Shown: positions 42,067-50,052, numbered from the stretch's first letter. The stretch: DNA of 64,000 nucleotides from Pseudomonas moraviensis (GCF_900105805.1 NZ_LT629788.1:2232001-2296000); one strand, 5' to 3'. Numbers and translations are program-made. Notes: a model not told the origin generated them from the sequence alone.

Positions 42067-42088
42067 GGAATTCCTTTACTGAAAATAG

Positions 42089-42138
42089 GATGATCATCAT
42101 ATTCTCAGTCTTGTGACCAGTGCCGTCAACAGTCACAA
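42089..42138. promoter_or_regulatory. candidate operator(s) upstream of the RND operon
   Basis: Two dyads lie just before the adaptor start: a perfect palindrome GATGATCATC (42089-42098) and TTGTGAC-N14-GTCACAA (42111-42117 / 42132-42138). A related GTGTGACAC element lies upstream of the TetR gene at 43127-43135. The shared GTGAC core is consistent with one TetR repressor acting on both promoters. Inference from sequence symmetry. Confidence 0.45.
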
Positions 42139-42165
42139 AGTTTCCAGTCCGATTTCAGCGCTGAA

Positions 42166-42410
42166 TCAAAAGCGATAGCTGACGGAAGTGCCGAGGCCGC
42201 TGGCGCTGTTCTTGTATTTGGCGCTGTAGGAACCTTTGCCTACCAAGGTGCCGTTGAATACGCGGTCCGCGATTGGTGTTGTTGGCCGGAGACTGATCAA
42301 CCGAGAACCCGGTACGCAGCACTGAAATAACCAAGCTGCGGCGGCCATGTAGTCCGAGTGACCATACCAGTCAGCAGTCACACCCAGAACAGCGGAAATT
42401 TCGTTGCGTC
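42166..42410 (-). pseudogene. decayed remnant of a FadL-like outer-membrane protein
   Basis: The last ~30 residues read GKGSYSAKYKNSASGLGTSV then SYRF, ending in Phe, which is typical of an outer-membrane beta-barrel terminus. Upstream the reading frame breaks: another frame gives VLRTGFSVDQSPANNTNRGP, resembling a barrel strand and loop of FadL/OmpP1-type fatty-acid transporters. No single frame joins the two, and no start or RBS remains. It occupies most of the 397-bp gap between the RND operon and its TetR gene. Family call is tentative. Confidence 0.45.
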
Positions 42411-42463
42411 AGGAACAGGATTGGGTTGGGGCGACTGATCCGACTCCCCGGATCAGCAGACGG

Positions 42464-43090
42464 TCAAGGCATCAAGCTTCGCAAGATGAGGTTCGAAGTC
42501 AGCGTGGGCGCCACTTCGATGAAGTCGAGGTTGTGTTGCAGCATCAGCGGATTGACGAAGGGCCGCAGCGCCAAGTGGATCGATTCGACGGTTTCATCCA
42601 GCGGCGTCCTGCGCTCGAACTCACCGACCTCGCGCCCTTCACGGACAATGTCGGTGATAAAGCGCTTGATCTGCGCATCGTAACGCTGCGCACTCGGCCA
42701 GTTTTCGCCAGCGGCGAATGCGGCAATGTCGTAGAGCTTGCGGTCGTTGAAGAACAGATCCACGCCCGTAGCAATCACAGTTTTCACCAAACGGCGGAAA
42801 CGCTCGGTGGGCGTCAGGTCTTCCTCGTTTATCGCCTGCTCCACCGCCGCAACGATCTGGCCCAGACAGTTAGCGCAGATGGCCTCGCCAATCGCCTGCT
42901 TGGAATCGAAGAATTTGTAGATGTACGCCTTGGAGAAACCGATGGCCTTGGCCAGATCGGATACCGTGGTCTTGGCGTAGCCGTACTGGCTGAAATGCTC
43001 GTTGGCCGCCGCGACAATCTGATCACGAATGTCGTGATCGACGGGACCACGCGGGCCGGGGAAGGATGGGGAAACTGAAGTCTGATTCAT
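42464..43090 (-). CDS. TetR family regulator, probable repressor of the RND operon
   Basis: 208 residues. HTH near residues 20-66 (IRDQIVAAANEHFSQYGYAK, then AKAIGFSKAYIYKFFDSKQA), and a C-terminal domain of the YfiR/AefR-like group (VDLFFNDRKLYDIAAFAAGE). It lies upstream of, and on the same strand as, the RND adaptor, separated only by the decayed barrel gene. The original divergent or adjacent pairing may have been broken by that insertion or decay. Ligand unknown. Confidence 0.88.
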   Translation of the reverse strand: MNQTSVSPSFPGPRGPVDHDIRDQIVAAANEHFSQYGYAKTTVSDLAKAIGFSKAYIYKFFDSKQAIGEAICANCLGQIVAAVEQAINEEDLTPTERFRRLVKTVIATGVDLFFNDRKLYDIAAFAAGENWPSAQRYDAQIKRFITDIVREGREVGEFERRTPLDETVESIHLALRPFVNPLMLQHNLDFIEVAPTLTSNLILRSLMP

Positions 43091-43160
43091 GTCGGCAGCT
43101 TACTCACCCCACCGCCGACTGACAACGTGTGACACATTTCAATACCACCACCCACCCCCT

Positions 43161-43186
43161 GTAGGAGTGAGCCTGCTCGCGATAAC
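43161..43186 (+). repeat. solitary REP half-site
   Basis: GTAGGAGTGAGCCTGCTCGC followed by GATAAC, identical to the left REP arm of the array at 7723-8820 but without its partner arm. Lies between the TetR gene and the APC permease. Confidence 0.85.
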
Positions 43187-43228
43187 GTAAGCCCAAACAC
43201 CACCAATCCCCAGCCAGGAACCGCTGCA

Positions 43229-44551
43229 CTAACCCGCCTTACTGATCGCAGACAAGTTGATACGAGAACAACCGTGCAGCAACACCCCGACAATGATCAA
43301 CGCCCCCGCGCGCAACCACGTTTCCCAGCCCTGCTGACTGAGCAGAACCAGACACGACACGATCGCAAGCACCGGAACGAAGGTCGGCACGCGAAAGTGA
43401 TCCTCCTCGACCCTGTCGCGACGAAGCACGAGCACCGCCACATTGGTACTCAGAAACACGAACAGCAACAGTAAAACCACCGTCTCTGCCAGCGTTGCCA
43501 AAGTGCCCGTGAGTGTCAGCGCAATCGCCACCAGGGTGGTTGCGACAATGGCCGCCCAAGGAGTTTTTCGTTCAGGCAGCACCGCCCCCAAAACCCCCGG
43601 CAACAGACCCAGATTGGCCATGCCATACGTCAATCGACTGGCCATGATCATGGTTAACAGCGCACCGTTGGCCACAGCGATCAGCGCAATGAAAGAGAAC
43701 AGCGCCGGCGGGATTGCGAGGGTCGACGCGCGGACAACCTCCAGCAAAGGCGCCGACGTGGCTACCAGTTTCTCGGTAGGCAACACCGAAGAAGCCGCCA
43801 CACCCACCGCCATGTAAACCACGCCAGCCGTGATCAACGCCGCGAACAAGGCGCGCGGGTAGACCTTGCGCACGTTCTTGATTTCCTCGGCTAGATTGGC
43901 CGAAGTTTCGAAACCCACGAAGGAGTAGAACGCGAGCAATGCCGCACCCAGCACCGCCAGCATGGGGCTGACGCCCGGCTTGAACGTGAGCGTTCGCCCC
44001 AGATCCGCCTCGCCTGTGCGGAAATACCAGACAGCAGCGACGATCACCAGAAGCAGCCCCGACAGCTCAATCACCGTCATCACCAGGTTCGCCCCCAGCG
44101 ACTCCTTGATCCCCCGCGCATTGAGCAGGCCGATTGCCAGGAGAAACACCAGCGCGGCAATCTGCGGCGATACGTCGACAAAGGCGTTCAAGTAATCACC
44201 GGCAAACGCCAGCGACAACCCCGCAGCGCTGGTGACCGCAGCCGCCAGCATGCAAAAACCGACCAGGAAGGAGATGAGCGGCGATTTGAACGCCTTTTCC
44301 GCGAACACCGAAGCCGCGCCGGCGTGGGGATATTTGGTCACCAGCTCCGCGTAGGAACCCGCCGTCAACATGGCAAAGAACAGCGCAATCAGCAGCGGCA
44401 CCCAAATCGCGCCGCCCACCTCCCCTGCGATCGTTCCGGCGAGAGCATAAACCCCCGCCCCCAGAACATCGCCGAGAATAAACAGAAACAGCATCGGGAA
44501 AGTGATAGCCCGGCGCAGAGAAGTTTTATCAGTGGGAGCCGTCACGGTCAT
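43229..44551 (-). CDS. APC superfamily amino acid permease
   Basis: 440 residues with about 12 TM segments and no soluble domain. TM1 has the APC signature (FPMLFLFILGDVLGAGVYAL, then AGTIAGEVGG), and TM6 has LLAFYSFVGFETSANLAEEI, then KNVRKVYPRAL, the conserved motif of amino acid/polyamine/cation transporters. These import amino acids or amines with H+ or Na+ across the inner membrane. No operon partner and no local regulator, so specificity cannot be given. Confidence 0.9.
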   Translation of the reverse strand: MTVTAPTDKTSLRRAITFPMLFLFILGDVLGAGVYALAGTIAGEVGGAIWVPLLIALFFAMLTAGSYAELVTKYPHAGAASVFAEKAFKSPLISFLVGFCMLAAAVTSAAGLSLAFAGDYLNAFVDVSPQIAALVFLLAIGLLNARGIKESLGANLVMTVIELSGLLLVIVAAVWYFRTGEADLGRTLTFKPGVSPMLAVLGAALLAFYSFVGFETSANLAEEIKNVRKVYPRALFAALITAGVVYMAVGVAASSVLPTEKLVATSAPLLEVVRASTLAIPPALFSFIALIAVANGALLTMIMASRLTYGMANLGLLPGVLGAVLPERKTPWAAIVATTLVAIALTLTGTLATLAETVVLLLLFVFLSTNVAVLVLRRDRVEEDHFRVPTFVPVLAIVSCLVLLSQQGWETWLRAGALIIVGVLLHGCSRINLSAISKAG

Positions 44552-44667
44552 TCCTTGGTTCAGGTGTGGAGGAGCTGGAGGGTTGTCACCTCAAACAATG
44601 GAAATGGCGCCGAAAGCAAAGTTCAAAATCTGTGATGGGATGAACCGGAGTACAAAGTGCCTCCCCT

Positions 44668-44690
44668 GTAGGAGTGAGCCTGCTCGCGAA
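44668..44690 (+). repeat. solitary REP half-site
   Basis: GTAGGAGTGAGCCTGCTCGC plus GAA, again matching the left arm of the large array, in the non-coding gap after the APC permease start. No inverted partner nearby. Confidence 0.85.
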
Positions 44691-44879
44691 GACTCCAGCC
44701 CAGTCAACACACAACATCAGCCAAACCCAATTTCCTAAACACCTCGTTTAAAAGCGATATCCAGACCATGCCAGCAAGCTACAACGCCTTGCGCCATTGC
44801 CTACGACTACGCCAGAATCCGCCGGCTTGTGCGCCTCGGGCCGTGGTTCTATCGTTGGCCGGTCACTGAAAAACAGTGA

Positions 44880-45084
44880 TCGGGTTTGGTAGCCCGCTTT
44901 CCACATGGCGCATAACGTCACCGTCTGCAGATGCTTTCGCATCGGTTTTATGGTGGCCATGCGCAGGGCGTTTTCGAGCGCGCCGGTTTTTCCATGTGGG
45001 CCGGTCTACCAACCTTCGTATGGCCACCACCCTTCGTTTGGTAGCGAGAGTGATGGCTCCCTTGGTCACATATGGAGCTTCACC
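44880..45084 (+). ncRNA. structured leader with P4-immunity-like pairing sequences, upstream of a DUF6124-type gene
   Basis: GTTTGGTAGC occurs twice (44884-44893 and 45036-45045). Between them lies CTACCAA (45006-45012), complementary to both copies, so two mutually exclusive stems are possible. ATGGTGGCCAT (44950-44960) and ATGGCCACCAC (45019-45029) form a longer outer stem, and GATGC-TTTC-GCATC (44929-44942) a small hairpin. This A-B-C layout is like seqA/seqB/seqC of phage P4 immunity, where a short RNA carrying seqB ends transcription. The leader runs right up to the ATG of the downstream gene. The remaining part of the gap (44552-44879) shows only the REP at 44668. Confidence 0.6.
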
Positions 45085-45447
45085 ATGTTCAAAGTAACGC
45101 CTAACCCGCCACAGTCGGACCCAACCTCGCCCTACGAATCTCTCGACTCAAAAAAACTCCACGAAGCCGCCGACCGCGCCCTCGACCACTACCTCAAACC
45201 CACCGACATCATCAAAACCACGCCCTACCAGACCAGCAGCATGTTCCTCGCCAATTCGAAAACCGCGACCGAAGAATTGCTGGTCAACGCCAGCGAATCG
45301 CTGGGCTCGGCCTCGGTGATGTTGAGTGATGTGATCGGGATGGTTGAAGGATCTGCGCGCAAGACGCTGCAAGGTATCGCGCAGGTCGTCATGCTCGGCG
45401 AGCTGGCGGTTAATCAGGCGTTGGATAACGTCGTGCCGGTGGAGTAA
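45085..45447 (+). CDS. DUF6124-type small protein
   Basis: 120 residues from the ATG at 45085 (MFKVTPNPPQSDPTSPYESL). The longer frame from 44905 runs through the structured leader and is not typical of the family. The pattern DSKKLHEAADRALDHYLKPT followed by LLVNASESLGSASVMLSDVI is that of a small helical family found in several copies per genome in the P. fluorescens group, usually with the same leader. No signal peptide or TM segment. Function unknown. A region with no further gene follows to 45575. Confidence 0.8.
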   Translation: MFKVTPNPPQSDPTSPYESLDSKKLHEAADRALDHYLKPTDIIKTTPYQTSSMFLANSKTATEELLVNASESLGSASVMLSDVIGMVEGSARKTLQGIAQVVMLGELAVNQALDNVVPVE

Positions 45448-45575
45448 CCGAAAACGCCCTGTTACCGGTGAGGTGCAGAGCTTCAAATACAAGCGATGAA
45501 GGTCGGGCGTACGCTTATGTCCCGCCCCCCACCGCGCTCATCACAAGAGCCCAGCCTTGCGCTGGCTCTTGCCGT

Positions 45576-45707
45576 TTAGTGGCAGTGGTAGTCGTTGGTT
45601 TTATGGTTGCGATGGCAACCCTTCGAGTCAGTGCCACCGCTGTGCGCAAAGGCAGCAACGGATGTAATCGACAATATGGCGGCAATCAGAATGGCGGACA
45701 GTTTCAT
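45576..45707 (-). CDS. small secreted His/Cys-tailed protein (YHCH type)
   Basis: 43 residues from the ATG at 45707, preceded by GGAG at about 9-10 bp; a longer frame to 45791 has no RBS. A Sec signal peptide (MKLSAILIAAILSITSVAAF, cleavage after AFA) leaves a ~22-residue mature peptide HSGGTDSKGCHRNHKTNDYH ending in CH. This matches a widespread family of tiny exported proteins with C-terminal YHCH. The Cys and His residues could bind a metal. It neighbours a metal-resistance regulon but faces away from it. Role unknown. Confidence 0.78.
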   Translation of the reverse strand: MKLSAILIAAILSITSVAAFAHSGGTDSKGCHRNHKTNDYHCH

Positions 45708-45867
45708 CAGGGCTTGCTCCATGCTCGTGTTTTTATTGTTGTGAGAGGCCTCACGCATTGCAGCGTATGGCCAGGTGCCTTCATTGAGCAAGCGACTTTT
45801 CCGGAGATTCGATCAAAGGTCGAGTGCTTATTTATTGAGCTACTCCCGTCTCTGGCTTAGGATGACC

Positions 45868-45888
45868 TATAATCCCCCCCAGGGGGAT
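45868..45888 (+). promoter_or_regulatory. metal-repressor operator overlapping the MFS promoter -10
   Basis: A consensus -10 TATAAT (45868-45873) runs directly into ATCCCCCCCAGGGGGAT (45872-45888), a dyad of C/G tracts as bound by RcnR/CsoR/InrS-type repressors. It lies about 94 bp upstream of the MFS start. Its near-twin at 47761-47777 differs at one of 17 bases. Confidence 0.8.
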
Positions 45889-45982
45889 ATAAAATCGTCT
45901 GCAAACCAGAGCTCGTCGCTTCTTTTTCTGCGGGAAGCCTCAGTGAGCAGATAGGCACACGCGTCTGCATTCGAGATTGCTC

Positions 45983-47293
45983 ATGTTGAAAATTCTGGCC
46001 AACCGAACCTACCGTCATCTCTTCCTTGCGCAAGTGATCGCACTCGTCGGGACTGGTCTTGCCACGGTCGCATTGGGCCTGCTTGCGTTCGATCTGGCCG
46101 GAGCCCAAGCGGGAGCCGTACTCGGTACGGCGTTGGCAATCAAAATGACCGCCTACATTGGCGTTGCGCCGATCGCCGCGGCTTTTGCAGAGCGACTTCC
46201 CCGGCGTGCAATGTTGGTGTCGCTGGACCTGGTGCGAGCCTTCGTCGCGTTGGCTCTGCCGTTCGTGACGGAAATCTGGCAAATCTACGTACTGATCTTC
46301 GTCCTTCAATCAGCTTCGGCAGCGTTCACTCCCACGTTTCAAGCGACTATTCCAGACATCCTGCCGGATGAAGACGATTACACCCGCGCCTTGTCGCTAT
46401 CGCGCCTGGCTTACGATCTTGAAAGTGTTGCCAGCCCGATGCTCGCCGCCGCGTTGCTGACCGTGATCAGCTTCCACAACCTGTTCGCCGGCACGGTCAT
46501 CGGCTTCCTGGCCTCTGCTGCTTTGGTTGCCACGGTATTGTTGCCAAAGGCGAAGCAGATACCACGACGCAGCATTTACGAACGAACCACTCGAGGTATG
46601 CGCATATTTCTGGCCACACCGCGTTTGCGTGGGCTATTGGCTCTCAATCTGACAGTGGCTGCCGCCAGTGCCATGGTTATCGTCAATACGGTGGTGTTGG
46701 TGCAATCGCGCTTCGCTCTGCCTCAAAGCTCGACCGCATTGGCGCTGGCTGCGTTTGGAGGTGGCTCGATGGTTTCAGCACTGGTCTTGCCTCGGCTGCT
46801 GAACAACATCAAAGATCGAACGGCCATGCTGGCTGGCGGTGGAATACTGGTCGCAGGCTTACTGGTTGGCATCAGCCTGACCACTTATAGCTTCCTTCTG
46901 CCGCTATGGCTGGTGCTGGGGGTGGGCTATTCGCTGGCTCAAACGCCAAGCGGTCGACTATTGCGACGCTCGGCACATGCCGAAGACCGGCCGGCATTGT
47001 TCGCCGCCCAATTTGCGTTATCCCATGCCTGCTGGCTGATTACCTACCCATTGGCTGGGTGGTTGGGCGCGAATATCAGTCTCACTGCGTCATTTGTCGG
47101 GCTGGCTTTGTTGGCATGTGCTGCGCTGGTGGTCGGTATCGTGATTTGGCGTCCAGCTCATGACCAGGAGTCGATCAGACATACCCACGAGAACCTGCCG
47201 AAAGATGACGCACACATCCACGGCCAAGAAGGTCCGGATCACCAACATCCATACGTGATCGATGACCAGCATCGCCGATGGCCCAACCGGTGA
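45983..47293 (+). CDS. NreB-like MFS metal (nickel/cobalt) exporter
   Basis: 436 residues from the ATG at 45983 (a TTG 6 bp earlier is less likely). Twelve TM segments with the 'enterobactin exporter/NreB' type of MFS start (LANRTYRHLFLAQVIALVGT). The cytoplasmic C-terminal tail is His-rich (HTHENLPKDDAHIHGQEGPD, then HQH), as in NreB nickel exporters, and probably binds metal. Preceded by a C/G-tract operator and followed convergently by the cognate repressor gene. Nickel is favoured by the repressor's residues, but cobalt is possible. Confidence 0.82.
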   Translation: MLKILANRTYRHLFLAQVIALVGTGLATVALGLLAFDLAGAQAGAVLGTALAIKMTAYIGVAPIAAAFAERLPRRAMLVSLDLVRAFVALALPFVTEIWQIYVLIFVLQSASAAFTPTFQATIPDILPDEDDYTRALSLSRLAYDLESVASPMLAAALLTVISFHNLFAGTVIGFLASAALVATVLLPKAKQIPRRSIYERTTRGMRIFLATPRLRGLLALNLTVAAASAMVIVNTVVLVQSRFALPQSSTALALAAFGGGSMVSALVLPRLLNNIKDRTAMLAGGGILVAGLLVGISLTTYSFLLPLWLVLGVGYSLAQTPSGRLLRRSAHAEDRPALFAAQFALSHACWLITYPLAGWLGANISLTASFVGLALLACAALVVGIVIWRPAHDQESIRHTHENLPKDDAHIHGQEGPDHQHPYVIDDQHRRWPNR

Positions 47294-47420
47294 TCGTGAC
47301 CAGGAGACTTGATACTACTATTGACCAACCTCGTAAGCCTCCGAGCAAAATAGCGCTCGGGAGATACAGCCAGACTTGAGCCTCGCCCTGTCGTGGGAGT
47401 TCAGCAAAATCGGGCATGAC

Positions 47421-47720
47421 CTAAAGGTACTTGGTGATTTGTTTAAAGGCTTCCAGCGGTGCCCGCTCACCATTGTTCAACGCCGAGACGGTGTCCTCCA
47501 GGCAATGATCGATGTGATCCTGGATGAGTGTTCGTTTGGCCTGGCAGATCGCTTTCTCAACCGCATGAAGCTGCTGAGCGATATCCACGCACTGACGCCC
47601 TTCTTCGATCATGGTGATGATGCCGCGCAAATGACCGTCCGCTCGCTTGAGGCGCTTGATGATCGCCTCGTGACTCTGGTGGGTATGGGGATGGCTGTGT
47701 TCGTGTTCTTGCTCACTCAT
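47421..47720 (-). CDS. RcnR/InrS-type (DUF156) metal-sensing repressor
   Basis: 99 residues from ATG 47720; the longer frame to 47789 crosses the operator. The all-helical DUF156 core runs from about 20 to 99 (IIKRLKRADGHLRGIITMIE, QCVDIAQQLHAVEKAICQAK). The four metal-ligand positions read His12, Cys44, His69 and Cys73. Their spacing equals InrS (H-C-H-C, nickel) and differs from RcnR, which has His at the last place, and from CsoR, where the first is not His. The N-terminus has extra His (EHEHSHPHTHQSH). It should repress the MFS and the His-rich gene through the two C/G-tract operators and leave DNA on metal binding. Confidence 0.9.
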   Translation of the reverse strand: MSEQEHEHSHPHTHQSHEAIIKRLKRADGHLRGIITMIEEGRQCVDIAQQLHAVEKAICQAKRTLIQDHIDHCLEDTVSALNNGERAPLEAFKQITKYL

Positions 47721-47723
47721 GAC

Positions 47724-47777
47724 TTGAGGCCCGGGCTTCGATGAATTATGCTCGCATCCTATCCCCCCCAAGGGGAT
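47724..47777 (+). promoter_or_regulatory. promoter and metal-repressor operator of the His-rich gene
   Basis: TTGAGG (47724-47729) and TATGCT (47747-47752) are spaced by 17 bp. The operator ATCCCCCCCAAGGGGAT (47761-47777) follows at the expected transcription start. A bound repressor would block start of transcription. The site lies between the repressor gene start (47720, minus) and the His-rich gene, so autoregulation is also possible. Confidence 0.75.
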
Positions 47778-47787
47778 ACGGTCAAAC

Positions 47788-48186
47788 ATGAGAAAGCCCC
47801 ATCAAACAGGCCGAAAACCGAATTCCATGTTCAACAGGACACTGACAACGACGGTGGTAATCGCGCTTGCACTCGCCATGTTCATGGCTTGGGCCGGGCA
47901 TACCTATTCGTTGTCGGTGCCGTCGCAACAGCCAGCGTGGGAGATCACTCAAGACGCCCATCACTCTCACGGCAAAGAAGTTTCATCCGGCCACTCAATT
48001 CTTTCGGAACACTATCACTCGCCACTGACTCCTGATCATCAGCACGAAACGCCGCAACTCACGGCCGCATTGATGCTGGCGACCTCGCCAATGCCATCGA
48101 TGCGAGTCGATGCACTTCGACACGCTGTTCCCCCGCCGCCGATATTCCTGATCGAGCGCCCGCCACGTCCTTCGTTCGCATCCTGA
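47788..48186 (+). CDS. His-rich small exported/membrane-anchored protein (CopL-like)
   Basis: 132 residues (an ATG at 47827 giving 119 is an alternative; neither has a clear RBS). One hydrophobic segment near 17-36 (TTTVVIALALAMFMAWAGHT) acts as signal or anchor. His-rich stretches follow (DAHHSHGKE, EHYHSPLTPDHQHE), and the C-terminus is Pro-rich PPPPIFLIERPPR. The tail and His-richness resemble CopL-type metal-responsive proteins. It lies under the same operator type as the MFS exporter, so it likely buffers or presents metal in the periplasm. Exact role unknown. Confidence 0.65.
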   Translation: MRKPHQTGRKPNSMFNRTLTTTVVIALALAMFMAWAGHTYSLSVPSQQPAWEITQDAHHSHGKEVSSGHSILSEHYHSPLTPDHQHETPQLTAALMLATSPMPSMRVDALRHAVPPPPIFLIERPPRPSFAS

Positions 48187-48586
48187 CCATGGCCGCCATG
48201 CGGCCCAAGATCTTCAAGGAGGGCTGCTAACCCTGCGTACGTGTCCGCTTTTGGCCGAAAGCGGCCAGCAGCAAGAATCCGACCTGACCACTAAAGAAAG
48301 CTGAAACTACAGCTCCAAACCGGAGCCCCGAATCCCCATTTCTCGGCAAATCTCGCTGTCAGGCGCGCCCAAGTCCGCAGACGCTCCCTCCCGTGAGCGC
48401 ACCGGCACCCAGCCTGCATTGCTCCCGCCGAGGCGGATCGGCAGGCCCCAACCAGGGCAACATCCGATCTTCGCTACCCCATCGACTGACACCCTTTTCA
48501 ACCAGAATGCTGGGCAAAGTCTGCTTGTGCACGCGATTCTTGGTTCACCTCAAGCCATTTCGTATGATGAGCAACCTAAGTTTGGG
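48187..48586. other. 400-bp gap without a supported gene
   Basis: Contains a stem-loop CCGCTTT-TGGCCG-AAAGCGG (48245-48264) after the His-rich gene, without a T-run, perhaps a weak transcript end. Open frames here are short. The frame that leads into the LysR gene from 48419 reads as non-typical sequence (PPRRIGRPQPGQHPIF) and is probably not translated. Confidence 0.5.
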
Positions 48587-49594
48587 ATGCTTGGCGTGAA
48601 ATCATCATCAAAAAAAGCTTCAACCACTCCGCCCGTACCAACCGGCGTCACCCAGAATTTAAGCGAGGCTGTAAATCAACTTTCTTGGGACGATTTGCGA
48701 ATCATTAAAACGCTAAGTGAATGCGGCAATAGAGCCACGACTGCAAAGAGGTTGGGGATCAATGTATCCACCGTATCGCGTCGTGTGGCTCAAGTGGAAA
48801 AGACACTTGGGGTCGCCCTATTTGACCACCGTCGCTCGGGGTACATGCTGACGCCCGAGGGCATTGAGTTAAGGGCCCTCGCCGAACGCGTCGAGCTTGA
48901 TATCGTGAGCGTCACGCGTCGAGTTTCTCGGGCAGGTCAAGGGCTACTTGGAAAACTTAGGATCACTACTAGCGACTCCCTGCTGCTGTATTTCCTCACG
49001 CCGATCATCGCCGACTTCAAGGCGCTTAATGAAGGAATTGCCATGGAGGTTCTGGTTGGCAACGAGACGTTAAGTCTCGCTCGCGATGAATCTGATGTAG
49101 CGGTGAGAGCGACCACAAATCCTGCCGAAAGTCTCGTCGGGCGCAAGCTCGCTTCGATTGCATGGGCGCCTTATGGCAGCATAAAACAAGCGACTACTAT
49201 CCCGTTCGCAGAAGGCCAACCGTGGGTGTCCTATTCCGCAGGATTATGTGGATTGAAAGCTAAGAGCTACGTCGAGGACAGAGTCAGCGCCGACTGTATT
49301 TCTTATCGCACCGACTCAGTCGCGGCGGCGAGCGTCGCCATTGCGGCAGGCCTTGGTTATGGGTTTCTGCCGTGCATGCTGGGAGACATTACGCCTGGGT
49401 TAACACGCGTCGGGCCAGTTGTGCGCGAACTACAGGATGAGCTCTGGCTGCTTACGCATCAGGACATTCGAAAGTCATGGAGAGTAAAGGCGTTCATGAC
49501 TTTTTGTGCAGCAGCCGTAGCGCATCAAAAGCCTTTGATCGAAGGGCAGCTGGATCTCCCGGTTGCGCAGCGCGAAACCGGGAGCGTCTCTTAG
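48587..49594 (+). CDS. LysR-type transcriptional regulator
   Basis: 335 residues from ATG 48587 (MLGVKSSSKKASTTPPVPTG). The open frame extends back to 48419 without a credible start, and a GTG at 48596 is also possible. HTH near residues 33-95 (LSWDDLRIIKTLSECGNRAT, INVSTVSRRVAQVEKTLGVA), and effector domain from ~120 (LRITTSDSLLLYFLTPIIAD). An unusually long Ser/Thr/Pro-rich N-terminus precedes the HTH. Convergent, 4-bp overlap with the RidA-like gene. GC and codon use look lower than in neighbours such as the adhesin operon, hinting at separate ancestry. Confidence 0.85.
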   Translation: MLGVKSSSKKASTTPPVPTGVTQNLSEAVNQLSWDDLRIIKTLSECGNRATTAKRLGINVSTVSRRVAQVEKTLGVALFDHRRSGYMLTPEGIELRALAERVELDIVSVTRRVSRAGQGLLGKLRITTSDSLLLYFLTPIIADFKALNEGIAMEVLVGNETLSLARDESDVAVRATTNPAESLVGRKLASIAWAPYGSIKQATTIPFAEGQPWVSYSAGLCGLKAKSYVEDRVSADCISYRTDSVAAASVAIAAGLGYGFLPCMLGDITPGLTRVGPVVRELQDELWLLTHQDIRKSWRVKAFMTFCAAAVAHQKPLIEGQLDLPVAQRETGSVS

Positions 49595-50052
49595 TGGGCG
49601 CTAGATCCGATGACAGCCTTGCAGACAATTTCAATCAGCTGTGAACGTTGAGCCAACCTGGATACACCGATGATATTGCTCGCGCACTGGGGCCGCTCAG
49701 TGCGATATGCGGCTTTGCGCACATCACCTACCACGGCGAAGGCCGCGTCCATATCCAATACGTATAGCGTTTCTTCGACGACATCATTAAGGGTTGCTCC
49801 ATAGAGCGCGAGCAACTTGGCGATGTTGTCGTAAGAGGCGCGCATCTGCTCTCCTATCGACGAGAAATCGCTGGGCTTGCCCTCGCTATTCAAAGGCGCG
49901 GGAGCAACCAGGTTGCCCTCCTCATCGTGGTTGAACTGACCCGAGATATAGATCTCGTTTCCAACTTTTCTGGCCTGGGGATAGCCGTAGCCCTCCTCCC
50001 ATGAGACTCCCCAGTAAGCGGTGTTTTTGCCGTGCGGTTGTGAAGCAGCCAT
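49591..50052 (-). CDS. RidA (YjgF/YER057c/UK114) family protein
   Basis: 153 residues from ATG 50052 with AAGGAGAAAG upstream. RidA-type order is seen: GYPQARKVGNEIYISGQFNH near 23-42, a central insert, LLALYGATLNDVVEETLYVL near 80-99, RPQCASNIIGVSRLAQRSQL near 125-144 (the conserved Arg/Ser region), and a final IEIVCKAVI. Canonical RidA hydrolyses reactive enamines/imines; this longer subgroup may have another substrate. Convergent with the LysR gene and divergent from a solo AraC gene. Confidence 0.87.
   Translation of the reverse strand: MAASQPHGKNTAYWGVSWEEGYGYPQARKVGNEIYISGQFNHDEEGNLVAPAPLNSEGKPSDFSSIGEQMRASYDNIAKLLALYGATLNDVVEETLYVLDMDAAFAVVGDVRKAAYRTERPQCASNIIGVSRLAQRSQLIEIVCKAVIGSSAH

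Noticed and set aside
44905..45084. Longer start for the DUF6124-type protein
   Set aside because: The extension translates the structured leader, and the family starts at MFKVTPNPP.
45857..46309. 150-codon minus-strand frame over the metal operator and MFS start
   Set aside because: Gln/Arg/His-rich shadow of the MFS gene, without RBS or recognisable domain.
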